From Nemertoderma westbladi (lineage: Eukaryota > Xenacoelomorpha > Nemertodermatida > Nemertodermatidae): 38,477 nucleotides of DNA. A program made the translations under genes and the position numbers. The notes below the pieces were generated by a model that was not told the origin of the DNA, ran no database searches, and saw only the letters and a program-made list of their open reading frames with translations. Where the stretch lies: the NCBI GenBank assembly GCA_032718475.1, contig JAUCBJ010003765.1, forward strand, positions 1 through 38,477, in the 5' to 3' direction. Of the stretch, positions 1 through 11,300 are shown piece by piece. How positions within the stretch are numbered: position 1 is the first letter of the stretch; every line of letters begins with the position of its first letter.

Positions 1-363
1 GAATCCGCTAATTCAGTAATTAGGCCTACCCCAACCAAGCCCCAACATGTAGTCCGTCTAATTAAATACCGGTACTGAATTAGGCCTACGCCTACCAGGA
101 CCATCGTACCCATCTGCCCATGAACTAATACGACAGACAGAAAGGGATCGACTAATACATTAGGCATTAGGGAATAACATTAAGGCCTAAGCTGCTAAGT
201 AATAAACTGAATAGGCCTACTGCTACACCTGAGCACCTGACACCGTCACCGTCAGGCCTACTGTAATAATTAGATAATAAATGCTAATGCTATGGAGTAG
301 GCTTATTCGATATGTTTGGTTATATATTCGGTCCATTGATTAATACTCCATATTATTATTATT
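1..363. other. 5' flank of helicase gene, AGGCCT-rich
   Basis: This AT-rich non-coding stretch precedes the helicase start codon and has no supported gene. It holds five copies of the palindrome AGGCCT (22-27, 82-87, 183-188, 213-218, 254-259), mostly inside TAGGCCTA-like contexts. The last 15 bases before the ATG are a TATT/ATT run. The promoter of the helicase gene presumably lies here, but I cannot point to a convincing TATA box or initiator. Confidence 0.5.
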
Positions 364-3300
364 ATGCATAAACAAACATCATTAAATGACTTCTTTACGA
401 ATCCACCAGTTAAGTCTCGCGCTACCAAACGAGATATAGACCTTTCCACCGCAACTGCAACAGAAACGCAGCATCAATTCGGATTGAAGTTGGCTCTCAG
501 GCGAGATATGTTCCCGTCGCCACGAAATGGATCCAGTGTTAAAATCCCCCCCATCGCACGCGTTAAACCAACATTCCCGGAGGTAATATCACTAGACGTA
601 GACGACTCACAGGTGGATGTGGTTGACGAAGAACCTCTCATTAGACCCCCCACCGATTCCAACGACTTGCCGCCTCCTAAACGGTGCCGATTCGGCTCCA
701 ACCTACCCTCTTCTTCTCAACAAGTTGGTGGCTTGGATACAAAATCACTATCGTTACATTCAATTCAACGGAATCCACCAATTGATACAGTTTCCCATGA
801 TGCCTTAAACGACTGGGACCAATTTATTAATATTGAGAGTGCAAATAAACTGGATGAAATTAAAGTTTCTGAAGATGAAGATGTCAACAATATAGATAAC
901 TTTGCAGAGTTTAGTAGTGAAGGCGATCACGTTTTCTCTCAACTCAATTCCCTCGATTTTGAAGTCGACACTGATAGTGACGACGGGGAATCTATAGACA
1001 CTCCGGTAACAACATCGAAAACATTTGGCAATACATTCCTGAGGGTTAGTGTGGATCGGATAAATTCTATGGTGGCTGATTGTGTAGAAGTTGAGTCGCC
1101 AGTGCGACCCACGATAGAACAAGTAAATCATTTGCGAAACAAAGAAAGCGAAATTCTACGGGAAATAGTTCAGTTTATCCACAGATTCAGTGTCGTTGAC
1201 CAACTGTCCGGGGATATCGCTTATGGTTTGTCGTCGATTCTAGACAGCTACAGTAAGATTGAATGGAAAGTTAAGAACTTGTGTACGAAATATAAATCTC
1301 CAATCAAGGTTGCTTCTAGTAGTAATATTAGAATACCTGAAGGTGGTATGGTAGATACCTGTAGTGGGACTAATCCTATATCGCGTCTGTTAGCAACACC
1401 CGGAGGCGATGGGGATACCAGTCTCTCCGATTACAGTGTTACTCCTGTCGCTCGGGGAATGGATCTTGGTATTGGTACCCCGGTCAGTAAACAGCTCGGA
1501 TGTGAGACAACCCCTGTCGGACGCACCCAACAGCTTACAGAAACTACCGTGACGAGCTCAGTCTCTAAGGGTAGATTTAAATTTAAGAAATTAGCCAGTA
1601 TTTCTGCGTCCGGCGACTCTGCCGTTGTTAACCGTGGACCTTGTGGCGACCCTGGGTCAACCAATAACACTAACAGTGCCGGTGATCACATTGTTAGTGT
1701 TGGAGTGGCTCGTAGGGGTGATTCGGAGGTCGGTTCTCGTACTGGGTATGTCACAAATGCAACCGAGGGCACTGGGTACTCTTATAGTGGCAGTGGATAT
1801 GTTGGTGGCAGTAACAGTGGCACTGGGTATGTTGGTGGCAGTAACAGTGGCACTGGGTATGTTGGTGGCAGTAACAGTGGCACTGGGTATGTTGGTGGCA
1901 GTAACAGTGGCACTGGGTATGTTGGTGGCAGTCACAGTGGCACTGGGTATGTTGGTGGCAGTAACAGTGGCGCTGGATATGTTGGTGTGAGTAACAGTGG
2001 CACAGGGTATGTTGGTGGCAGTAACAGTGGCGCTGGATTTGTTGGTGGCAGTAACAGTGGCACTGGGTATGTTGGTAGTATTAACGGCGGCACAAGTAGT
2101 GCAGTGTATAACGACTCATACTGGTGTAATGAAGACGACAACTTTGAACCAATAACCGAGGACTACAATAACGCTACATTCTCATTAATCCAACCGCATA
2201 CAACAACTACTCCGTTACCAACACAGAAACCTTCCCTGGGTAAATCTGTGACTGTTGTTGGAAACGCTACTAGTAACAAACAACAAAGCAACCAACGGAA
2301 GCCGAATGATAACAAGGTTTACATAAAGGATGACGGCGCTCAATCAATGTTTAAAGGTTACAACTTTCCATTCTCGGATGCGTTGAGGGCCGCATTCCAC
2401 GGGCAGTTCGGTTTGCGTAGCTTCCGATTGAATCAGTTGGAGGCGATTAACGCGGCCATGTCCGGAGAGGATTGCTTTATAATGATGCCGACCGGAGGTG
2501 GGAAGTCGTTGTGTTATCAACTTCCGGCGGTCATATCGGAAGGGGTAACAGTGGTGGTGAGTCCCTTGAAGAGTCTCATACAGGATCAGTCGCAGAAGAT
2601 GGACTCGCTGAACATTCCCACGGCGTGTCTCACGGGTGAGCGAACTGTGAGCGAGTCGGCAGCCATTTACAGCGACTTAGAGCGCGATCAGCCCGTCTAT
2701 AAACTCATCTTCGTTACTCCCGAGAAAGTGGCGGAGAGCGGCCGACTCAAGGGTATAATGAGTAGTCTCTCTCGACGCGGGAAACTGAGTCGATTCGTTA
2801 TAGACGAGGCGCATTGCGTCAGCCAATGGGGGCACGACTTCCGCCCAGATTACAAGAAGTTGTTTATGTTGCGGGTTGAATGCCCGGGCGTTCCGTTGCT
2901 CGCCCTCACTGCGACAGCGACACCGAGAGTAAGTCGGGATCTTCTGCTGCAACTGCGGATGAACAAAGATACCAAGTGGTTCACTCAGTCGTTCAATCGG
3001 GTTAACCTTTGTTACAAAGCACATGTAAAGAAACCCAAGAAGGTTATGGAGGATATCGCCGAGGTTATAAAGGAGCGATATTCCCGGAAGTCCGGGATCG
3101 TTTACTTACTGACGCGGAAGGATTGCGACGACGCGGCTGCGTTGCTACGCAACCACGGGGTCCTCGCGAATTCGTACCACGGCGGTATGTCGGACCCGGA
3201 CAGACGGGGCGTCCAGAACCGATGGCTGGACGGGAAGGTCTGCCATGTGGTCTGCGCGACCATAGCGTTCGGTATGGGGATCGACAAGCCGGACGTTCGG

Positions 3301-4731
3301 TTCGTGGTGCACGCGGCCCTGCCTAAATCCATCGAGGGTTACTACCAGGAGAGCGGTCGGGCGGGACGGGACGGCAGGCCCGCTGATTGTCTGCTGTACT
3401 GCCACTACTCGGACGTACACCGGATCCGTCGTATGGTGGAGTCGGATACCGGTGGAAACGTCGCCGCTAAGGGCGTACACATCAACAACCTCTTCCGCAT
3501 GTGGAGTTTCTTTGAGAACCGCTGCGATTGTCGTCGACTCCTCCTCATGCATTACTTCGGGGAGCTCGACTTCGATGCAAACTTCTGCGCGGCCAACCCC
3601 AAGTTCTCGTGCGATAACTGCCAGAGTAAAGCGGAGTTCAAGCTGCTAAACGTAACCAAGGATAGTGTTTACGTGGCGGAGAGCGTGCGAGAGACCTCGG
3701 GGACCGGGCAGTTCACTCTCAATCACTTCGTCGACGTCTTCAAGGGTGTCAGCAGCGCCAAGGTCACCCAATTCCGTCACGAACGGCTCGTTATGTTCGG
3801 TCTCGGTAAGCTGTGGACCAAGGAGGATGTGGAGCGTTTTATGCGTCACCTGGTGCTGGAGGGTGTGATACACGAGTATCTGGTTACCACGGGGATGGGA
3901 ACGGTGGCCGCGTACGTTCGTCTCGGTCCCAACGCCGCTAATCTAATCGCCGGATCGGCGAACATTAAGTTCAAAATCCGCGCCGATTCCAAGACGAAAC
4001 ACAAGTCGAAATCGGCGAGTTCCGCGGCCAAACAGAGTTTGGTTTTCAGCAACGCTAATCTCGACGACTGTTACTACGAGTTATTGGATAAAGCCAAGGA
4101 AGTTAGTAAACGGAAAGGATATAACAGCTACACGGCTATTCTAAACTCAGACGCTCTTAATGAACTCGCATCTAATCTACCAGAAACTAAAGACGAGTGG
4201 ATGTTTATAACAGGGATGACCGCCTCCAAATACGACGCCTTCCACGCGGATTTCGCTGATATTATTAGGAGATTTAAGGAGAAGAGAGGCGGCGACTTTG
4301 TTGAGGACGATGATGATGAACTTATGGAGGCGTCGTCTACTAGTTACCAACGTGCCGGGGGTGAGAACGCTGATCTGATTCCTTACGATATCGGGTCGCA
4401 GAGCGCGTACTTCGACGGCCAATCTAGTGGGCGTAAAGGGCGTAGAGGGGGCGCTAAACGTGGTGGGGGGCGCGGCTACAGGAAGGCTTCAAAGGGGCGG
4501 AAGGTTAGGGGGAGTCCGAGGGGGAAGGGGGCTGTAGCGACGAAGCGGGGTTCCAGGACTGGGGTAACTCGAGGGGGGTCTAGGGGCGGTCAGAGTGCGG
4601 AAGGGACCTCAGCGGGTACGTGGTTGTCAGCTAATAAACACCCGGTAATAGGTCCCGGCGCTCAACGTAAACCCGGCCTTCTGTCACTCAACAACCGTGG
4701 TCTGTGCGGAAAGTTTACACACGCCTCATAA
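364..4731 (+). CDS. BLM: BLM-like RecQ DNA helicase (single exon)
   Basis: A nuclear 3'-5' DNA helicase of the Bloom family, 1455 aa against about 1417 for human BLM. From the N-terminus: a PIP-box-like Q4-xx-L7-xx-F10F11; long acidic and low-complexity regions; a helical segment at about 252-312 placed like the BLM dimerisation (BDHCT/DHBN) domain; nine 10-aa Gly/Ser repeats (480-569); and the RecQ core from about 678. The core has Walker A PTGGGKS (K714), DEAH 814-817 followed by the aromatic-rich loop, LTATAT, and motif VI QESGRAGRDG from Q995. Zinc ligands C1056, C1075, C1083 and C1086 have exactly the 19-8-3 spacing of human BLM. An RQC winged helix follows (about 1095-1205), then an HRDC domain (about 1234-1310) and an Arg/Gly/Lys-rich tail likely to act as a nuclear signal. 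Family members dissolve double Holliday junctions with Topoisomerase III and RMI proteins. The reading frame is unbroken and no intron is needed. The HRDC domain and the long N-terminal region favour BLM over RECQ1, RECQ4 or RECQ5. Confidence 0.95.
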   Translation: MHKQTSLNDFFTNPPVKSRATKRDIDLSTATATETQHQFGLKLALRRDMFPSPRNGSSVKIPPIARVKPTFPEVISLDVDDSQVDVVDEEPLIRPPTDSNDLPPPKRCRFGSNLPSSSQQVGGLDTKSLSLHSIQRNPPIDTVSHDALNDWDQFINIESANKLDEIKVSEDEDVNNIDNFAEFSSEGDHVFSQLNSLDFEVDTDSDDGESIDTPVTTSKTFGNTFLRVSVDRINSMVADCVEVESPVRPTIEQVNHLRNKESEILREIVQFIHRFSVVDQLSGDIAYGLSSILDSYSKIEWKVKNLCTKYKSPIKVASSSNIRIPEGGMVDTCSGTNPISRLLATPGGDGDTSLSDYSVTPVARGMDLGIGTPVSKQLGCETTPVGRTQQLTETTVTSSVSKGRFKFKKLASISASGDSAVVNRGPCGDPGSTNNTNSAGDHIVSVGVARRGDSEVGSRTGYVTNATEGTGYSYSGSGYVGGSNSGTGYVGGSNSGTGYVGGSNSGTGYVGGSNSGTGYVGGSHSGTGYVGGSNSGAGYVGVSNSGTGYVGGSNSGAGFVGGSNSGTGYVGSINGGTSSAVYNDSYWCNEDDNFEPITEDYNNATFSLIQPHTTTTPLPTQKPSLGKSVTVVGNATSNKQQSNQRKPNDNKVYIKDDGAQSMFKGYNFPFSDALRAAFHGQFGLRSFRLNQLEAINAAMSGEDCFIMMPTGGGKSLCYQLPAVISEGVTVVVSPLKSLIQDQSQKMDSLNIPTACLTGERTVSESAAIYSDLERDQPVYKLIFVTPEKVAESGRLKGIMSSLSRRGKLSRFVIDEAHCVSQWGHDFRPDYKKLFMLRVECPGVPLLALTATATPRVSRDLLLQLRMNKDTKWFTQSFNRVNLCYKAHVKKPKKVMEDIAEVIKERYSRKSGIVYLLTRKDCDDAAALLRNHGVLANSYHGGMSDPDRRGVQNRWLDGKVCHVVCATIAFGMGIDKPDVRFVVHAALPKSIEGYYQESGRAGRDGRPADCLLYCHYSDVHRIRRMVESDTGGNVAAKGVHINNLFRMWSFFENRCDCRRLLLMHYFGELDFDANFCAANPKFSCDNCQSKAEFKLLNVTKDSVYVAESVRETSGTGQFTLNHFVDVFKGVSSAKVTQFRHERLVMFGLGKLWTKEDVERFMRHLVLEGVIHEYLVTTGMGTVAAYVRLGPNAANLIAGSANIKFKIRADSKTKHKSKSASSAAKQSLVFSNANLDDCYYELLDKAKEVSKRKGYNSYTAILNSDALNELASNLPETKDEWMFITGMTASKYDAFHADFADIIRRFKEKRGGDFVEDDDDELMEASSTSYQRAGGENADLIPYDIGSQSAYFDGQSSGRKGRRGGAKRGGGRGYRKASKGRKVRGSPRGKGAVATKRGSRTGVTRGGSRGGQSAEGTSAGTWLSANKHPVIGPGAQRKPGLLSLNNRGLCGKFTHAS
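1801..2070 (+). repeat. In-frame 30-bp coding minisatellite in the helicase
   Basis: Nine consecutive 30-bp units each encode a decapeptide of the type VGGSNSGTGY, with few substitutions (N to H, T to A, G to V). A degenerate tenth copy follows and a divergent half copy precedes. The unit is ten codons long, so copy number can change without a frameshift. It lies in the flexible N-terminal region, before the catalytic core. Confidence 0.95.
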
Positions 4732-4922
4732 ATTTACAATCCGTCATCAAAGATTATATAATTCGGTTTAGTAACTAACTATATTAGTTATATTTGCAAT
4801 ATTTCAACAGTGTTTAATTTACTGTTTGTGTATAATCAGTAATCATTATGTAAAAGTACTTATTCATTATTTTTATTAGTTTATATATATCTGTTCTTAA
4901 ACAATAATGATTATTGCTTTAT

Positions 4923-4928
4923 AATAAA
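4923..4928 (+). terminator. Poly(A) signal of helicase gene
   Basis: A canonical AATAAA lies 192 bp after the TAA stop in AT-rich sequence. It is the likeliest poly(A) signal for the helicase mRNA. Confidence 0.6.
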
Positions 4929-5382
4929 GAGCTTTATAATACACACTCTTTTAGTATTATAATTTCAGTTTCAATTTCCACAAAATAGTAAATTTTATTC
5001 CCAGGAAGATAATTAATTGAGATTTATTCAAAAGGTCCACCGAGATTATTGCCATTACATTTTTTCTTTAACCTGACAATTATTTAATCGCCAAATTTGC
5101 AGCAAAAATGGAAATGGTAAAGCAAAAAGGGGTGTGTTTAGACTGTTACGGTGGCGTGCAATTATATCTGTAGCGAGATAGACATAAGTAGGGGGTGAGT
5201 ACAAAACAAACACACAAACACACCCAATTATAAAGACCTGGATAATCTTGTAACATGTGTTAACTTTCGTTTATTTGTTTTGGTTCCCCCCAACACGCCT
5301 CTGATCCTGCTCCTATACTAATCTGCTCCTTTAAATGTGGCAATGGGACCTAATGCTCTTTGGGACATAACGCGACTTTACC
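4929..5382. other. Spacer between helicase gene and megasatellite
   Basis: No gene, RNA or clear transposon is seen here. The segment 5262-5338 weakly resembles a dispersed repeat found twice on the right side of the window (TTGTTTTGGTT followed by CTGCTCCTTT). The 37-bp array begins abruptly at about 5383. Confidence 0.4.
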
Positions 5383-8300
5383 TCTTTGTTTTGTACAGAA
5401 CGGGCAGTAAAGTCTTTGGTGTTTGTTTTGCACAGAACGGACAGTAAAGTCTTGGGTCTTTGTTTTGTACAGAACGGGCAGTAAAGTCTTTGTTTTGTAC
5501 AGAACGGACAGTAAAGTCGTGGGTCTTTGTTTTGTACAGAACGGACAGTAAAGTCTTGGGTCTTTGTTTTGTACAGAACGGACAGTAAAGTCTTGGGTCT
5601 TTGTTTTGTACAGAACGGACAGTAAAGTCTTGGGTCTTTGTTTTGTACAGAACGGACAGTAAAGTCGTGGGTCTTTGTTTTGTACAGAACGGAGAGTAAG
5701 GTCTTTTGTTTTGTACCGAACGGACAGTAAAGTCTTTGGTCTTTGTTTTATACAGAACGGACAGTAAAGTCTTTGGTCTTTGTTTTGCACAGAACGGGCA
5801 GTAAAGTCTTTGTTTTGTACAGAACGGGCAGTAAAGTCTTTGGTGTTTGTTTTGCACAGAACGGACAGTAAAGTCTTGGGTCTTTGTTTTGTACAGAACG
5901 GGCAGTAAAGTCTTTGTTTTGTACAGAACGGACAGTAAAGTCGTGGGTCTTTGTTTTGTACAGAACGGACAGTAAAGTCTTGGGTCTTTGTTTTGTACAG
6001 AACGGGCAGTAAAGTCTTTGTTTTGTACAGAACGGACAGTAAAGTCGTGGGTCTTTGTTTTGTACAGAACGGACAGTAAAGTCTTTGGTCTTTGTTTTGC
6101 ACAGAACGGGCAGTAAAGTCTTTGTTTTGTACAGAACGGGCAGTAAAGTCTTTGGTGTTTGTTTTGCACAGAACGGACAGTAAAGTCTTGGGTCTTTGTT
6201 TTGTACAGAACGGGCAGTAAAGTCTTTGTTTTGTACAGAACGGACAGTAAAGTCTTGGGTCTTTGTTTTGTACAGAACGGACAGTAAAGTCTTGGGTCTT
6301 TGTTTTGTACAGAACGGACAGTAAAGTCTTGGGTCTTTGTTTTGTACAGAACGGACAGTAAAGTCTTGGGTCTTTGTTTTGTACAGAACGGGCAGTAAAG
6401 TCTTTGTTTTGTACAGAACGGACAGTAAAGTCTTGGGTCTTTGTTTTGTACAGAACGGACAGTAAAGTCTTGGGTCTTTGTTTTGTACAGAACGGACAGT
6501 AAAGTCGTGGGTCTTTGTTTTGTACAGAACGGAGAGTAAGGTCTTTTGTTTTGTACCGAACGGACAGTAAAGTCTTTGGTCTTTGTTTTATACAGAACGG
6601 GCAGTAAAGTCTTTGGTCTTTGTTTTGCACAGAACGGGCAGTAAAGTCTTTGTTTTGTACAGAACGGGCAGTAAAGTCGTGGGTCTTTGTTTTGTACAGA
6701 ACGGACAGTAAAGTCTTGGGTCTTTGTTTTGTACAGAACGGAGAGTAAGGTCTTTTGTTTTGTACCGAACGGACAGTAAAGTCTTTGGTCTTTGTTTTAT
6801 ACAGAACGGGCAGTAAAGTCTTTGGTCTTTGTTTTGCACAGAACGGGCAGTAAAGTCTTTGTTTTGTACAGAACGGACAGTAAAGTCGTGGGTCTTTGTT
6901 TTGTACAGAACGGACAGTAAAGTCTTGGGTCTTTGTTTTGTACAGAACGGACAGTAAAGTCTTGGGTCTTTGTTTTGTACAGAACGGACAGTAAAGTCTT
7001 GGGTCTTTGTTTTGTACAGAACGGACAGTAAAGTCGTGGGTCTTTGTTTTGTACAGAACGGAGAGTAAGGTCTTTTGTTTTGTACCGAACGGACAGTAAA
7101 GTCTTTGGTCTTTGTTTTATACAGAACGGGCAGTAAAGTCTTTGGTCTTTGTTTTGTACAGAACGGACAGTAAAGTCTTGGGTCTTTGTTTTGTACAGAA
7201 CGGACAGTAAAGTCGTGGGTCTTTGTTTTGTACAGAACGGAGAGTAAGGTCTTTTGTTTTGTACCGAACGGACAGTAAAGTCTTTGGTCTTTGTTTTATA
7301 CAGAACGGGCAGTAAAGTCTTTGGTCTTTGTTTTGTACAGAACGGACAGTAAAGTCGTGGGTCTTTGTTTTGTACAGAACGGAGAGTAAGGTCTTTTGTT
7401 TTGTACCGAACGGACAGTAAAGTCTTTGATCTTTGTTTTATACAGAACGGGCAGTAAAGTCTTTGGTCTTTGTTTTGCACAGAACGGGCAGTAAAGTCTT
7501 TGGTGTTTGTTTTGCACAGAACGGACAGTAAAGTCTTGGGTCTTTGTTTTGTACAGAACGGGCAGTAAAGTCTTTGTTTTGTACAGAACGGACAGTAAAG
7601 TCGTGGGTCTTTGTTTTGTACAGAACGGACAGTAAAGTCTTGGGTCTTTGTTTTGTACAGAACGGGCAGTAAAGTCTTTGTTTTGTACAGAACGGACAGT
7701 AAAGTCGTGGGTCTTTGTTTTGTACAGAACGGACAGTAAAGTCTTTGGTCTTTGTTTTGCACAGAACGGGCAGTAAAGTCTTTGTTTTGTACAGAACGGG
7801 CAGTAAAGTCTTTGGTGTTTGTTTTGCACAGAACGGACAGTAAAGTCTTGGGTCTTTGTTTTGTACAGAACGGGCAGTAAAGTCTTTGTTTTGTACAGAA
7901 CGGACAGTAAAGTCTTGGGTCTTTGTTTTGTACAGAACGGACAGTAAAGTCGTGGGTCTTTGTTTTGTACAGAACGGAGAGTAAGGTCTTTTGTTTTGTA
8001 CCGAACGGACAGTAAAGTCTTTGGTCTTTGTTTTATACAGAACGGGCAGTAAAGTCTTTGGTCTTTGTTTTGTACAGAACGGACAGTAAAGTCTTGGGTC
8101 TTTGTTTTGTACAGAACGGACAGTAAAGTCGTGGGTCTTTGTTTTGTACAGAACGGAGAGTAAGGTCTTTTGTTTTGTACCGAACGGACAGTAAAGTCTT
8201 TGGTCTTTGTTTTATACAGAACGGGCAGTAAAGTCTTTGGTCTTTGTTTTGCACAGAACGGGCAGTAAAGTCTTTGTTTTGTACAGAACGGACAGTAAAG

Positions 8301-11300
8301 TCGTGGGTCTTTGTTTTGTACAGAACGGACAGTAAAGTCTTGGGTCTTTGTTTTGTACAGAACGGACAGTAAAGTCTTGGGTCTTTGTTTTGTACAGAAC
8401 GGACAGTAAAGTCTTGGGTCTTTGTTTTGTACAGAACGGACAGTAAAGTCGTGGGTCTTTGTTTTGTACAGAACGGAGAGTAAGGTCTTTTGTTTTGTAC
8501 CGAACGGACAGTAAAGTCTTTGGTCTTTGTTTTATACAGAACGGGCAGTAAAGTCTTTGGTCTTTGTTTTGTACAGAACGCACAGTAAAGTCTTGGGTCT
8601 TTGTTTTGTACAGAACGGACAGTAAAGTCGTGGGTCTTTGTTTTGTACAGAACGGAGAGTAAGGTCTTTTGTTTTGTACCGAACGGACAGTAAAGTCTTT
8701 GGTCTTTGTTTTATACAGAACGGGCAGTAAAGTCTTTGGTCTTTGTTTTGTACAGAACGGACAGTAAAGTCTTGGGTCTTTGTTTTGTACAGAACGGACA
8801 GTAAAGTCGTGGGTCTTTGTTTTGTACAGAACGGAGAGTAAGGTCTTTTGTTTTGTACCGAACGGACAGTAAAGTCGTGGGTCTTTGTTTTGTACAGAAC
8901 GGGCAGTAAAGTCGTGGGTCTTTGTTTTGTACAGAACGGACAGTAAAGTCGTGGGTCTTTGTTTTGTACAGAACGGACAGTAAAGTCGTGGGTCTTTGTT
9001 TTGTACAGAACGGAGAGTAAGGTCTTTTGTTTTGTACCGAACGGACAGTAAAGTCTTGGGTCTTTGTTTTGTACAGAACGGACAGTAAAGTCGTGGGTCT
9101 TTGTTTTGTACAGAACGGAGAGTAAGGTCTTTTGTTTTGTACCGAACGGACAGTAAAGTCGTGGGTCTTTGTTTTGTACAGAACGGGCAGTAAAGTCGTG
9201 GGTCTTTGTTTTGTACAGAACGGGCAGTAAAGTCTTTGGTCTTTGTTTTGTACAGAACGGGCAGTAAAGTCTTTGTTCTTTGTTTTGTACAGAACGGGCA
9301 GTAAAGACTTTGTTCTTTGTTTTGTACAGAACGGGCAGTAAAGACTTTGGTCTTTGTTTTGTACAGAACGGACAGTAAAGTCGTGGGTCTTTGTTTTGTA
9401 CAGAACGGACAGTAAAGTCTTTGGTCTTTGTTTTATACAGAACGGACAGTAAAGTCTTTGGTCTTTGTTTTATACAGAACGGGCAATAAAGTCTTTGGTC
9501 TTTGTTTTGTACAGAACGGAGAGTAAGGTCTTTTGTTTTGTACCGAACGGACAGTAAAGCCTTGGGTCTTTGTTTTGTACAGAACGGGCAGTAAAGTCTT
9601 TGGTCTTTGTTTTGTACAGAACGGACAGTAAAGTCTTTGGTCTTTGTTTTGTACAGAACGGATAGTAAAACCTTGGGTCTTTGTTTTGTACAGAACGGAC
9701 AGTAAAGTCTTTGGTCTTTGTTTTGTACAGAACGGAGAGTAAGGTCTTTTGTTTTGTACCGAACGGACAGTAAAGTCTTTGGTCTTTGTTTTATACAGAA
9801 CGGGCAATAAAGTCTTTGGTCTTTGTTTTGTAGAGAACGGAGAGTAAGGTCTTTTGTTTTGTACCGAACGGACAGTAAAGTCGTGGGTCTTTGTTTTGTA
9901 CAGAACGGAGAGTAAGGTCTTTTGTTTTGTACCGAACGGACAGTAAAGTCGTGGGTCTTTGTTTTGTACAGAACGGACAGTAAAGTCTTTGGTCTTTGTT
10001 TTATACAGAACGGGCAATAAAGTCTTTGGTCTTTGTTTTGTACAGAACGGGCAGTAAAGTCTTTGGTCTTTGTTTTGTACAGAACGGGCAGTAAAGTCTT
10101 TGGTCTTTGTTTTGTACAGAACGGATAGTAAAACCTTGGGTCTTTGTTTTGTACAGAACGGACAGTAAAGTCTTTGGTCTTTGTTTTGTACAGAACGGAG
10201 AGTAAGGTCTTTTGTTTTGTACCGAACGGACAGTAAAGTCGTGGGTCTTTGTTTTGTACAGAACGGACAGTAAAGTCTTTGGTCTTTGTTTTATACAGAA
10301 CGGGCAATAAAGTCTTTGGTCTTTGTTTTGTACAGAACGGAGAGTAAGGTCATTTGTTTTGTACCGAACGGACAGTAAAGCCTTGGGTCTTTGTTTTGTA
10401 CAGAACGGGCAGTAAAGTCTTTGGTCTTTGTTTTGTACAGAACGGACAGTAAAGTCTTTGGTCTTTGTTTTATACAGAACGGGCAATAAAGTCTTTGGTC
10501 TTTGTTTTGTACAGAACGGGCAGTAAAGTCTTTGTTTTGTACAGAACGGACAGTAAAGTCGTGGGTCTTTGTTTTGTACAGAACGGAGAGTAAGGTCTTT
10601 TGTTTTGTACCGAACGGACAGTAAAGTCTTTGGTCTTTGTTTTATACAGAACGGGCAGTAAAGTCTTTGGTCTTTGTTTTGTACAGAACGGGCAGTAAAG
10701 TCTTTGGTCTTTGTTTTGTACAGAACGGGCAGTAAAGTCTTTGGTCTTTGTTTTGTACAGAACGGACAGTAAAGCCTTGGGTCTTTGTTTTGTACAGAAC
10801 GGGCAGTAAAGTCTTGGGTCTTTGTTTTGTACAGAACGGGCAGTAAAGTCTTTGGTCTTTGTTTTGTGCAGAACGGAGAGTAAGGTCATTTGTTTTGTAC
10901 CGAACGGACAGTAAAGTCTTTGGTCTTTGTTTTATACAGAACGGGCAGTAAAGTCTTTGGTCTTTGTTTTATACAGAACGGGCAGTAAAGTCTTTGGTCT
11001 TTGTTTTGTACAGAACGGGCAGTAAAGTCTTTGGTCTTTGTTTTATACAGAACGGGCAGTAAAGTCTTTGGTCTTTGTTTTGTACAGAACGGGCAGTAAA
11101 GTCTTTGGTCTTTGTTTTGTACAGAACGGGCAGTAAAGTCTTTGTTTTGTACAGAACGGACAGTAAAGTCGTGGGTCTTTGTTTTGTACAGAACGGAGAG
11201 TAAGGTCTTTTGTTTTGTACCGAACGGACAGTAAAGTCGTGGGTCTTTGTTTTATACAGAACGGACAGTAAAGTATTTGGTCTTTGTTTTGTACAGAACG

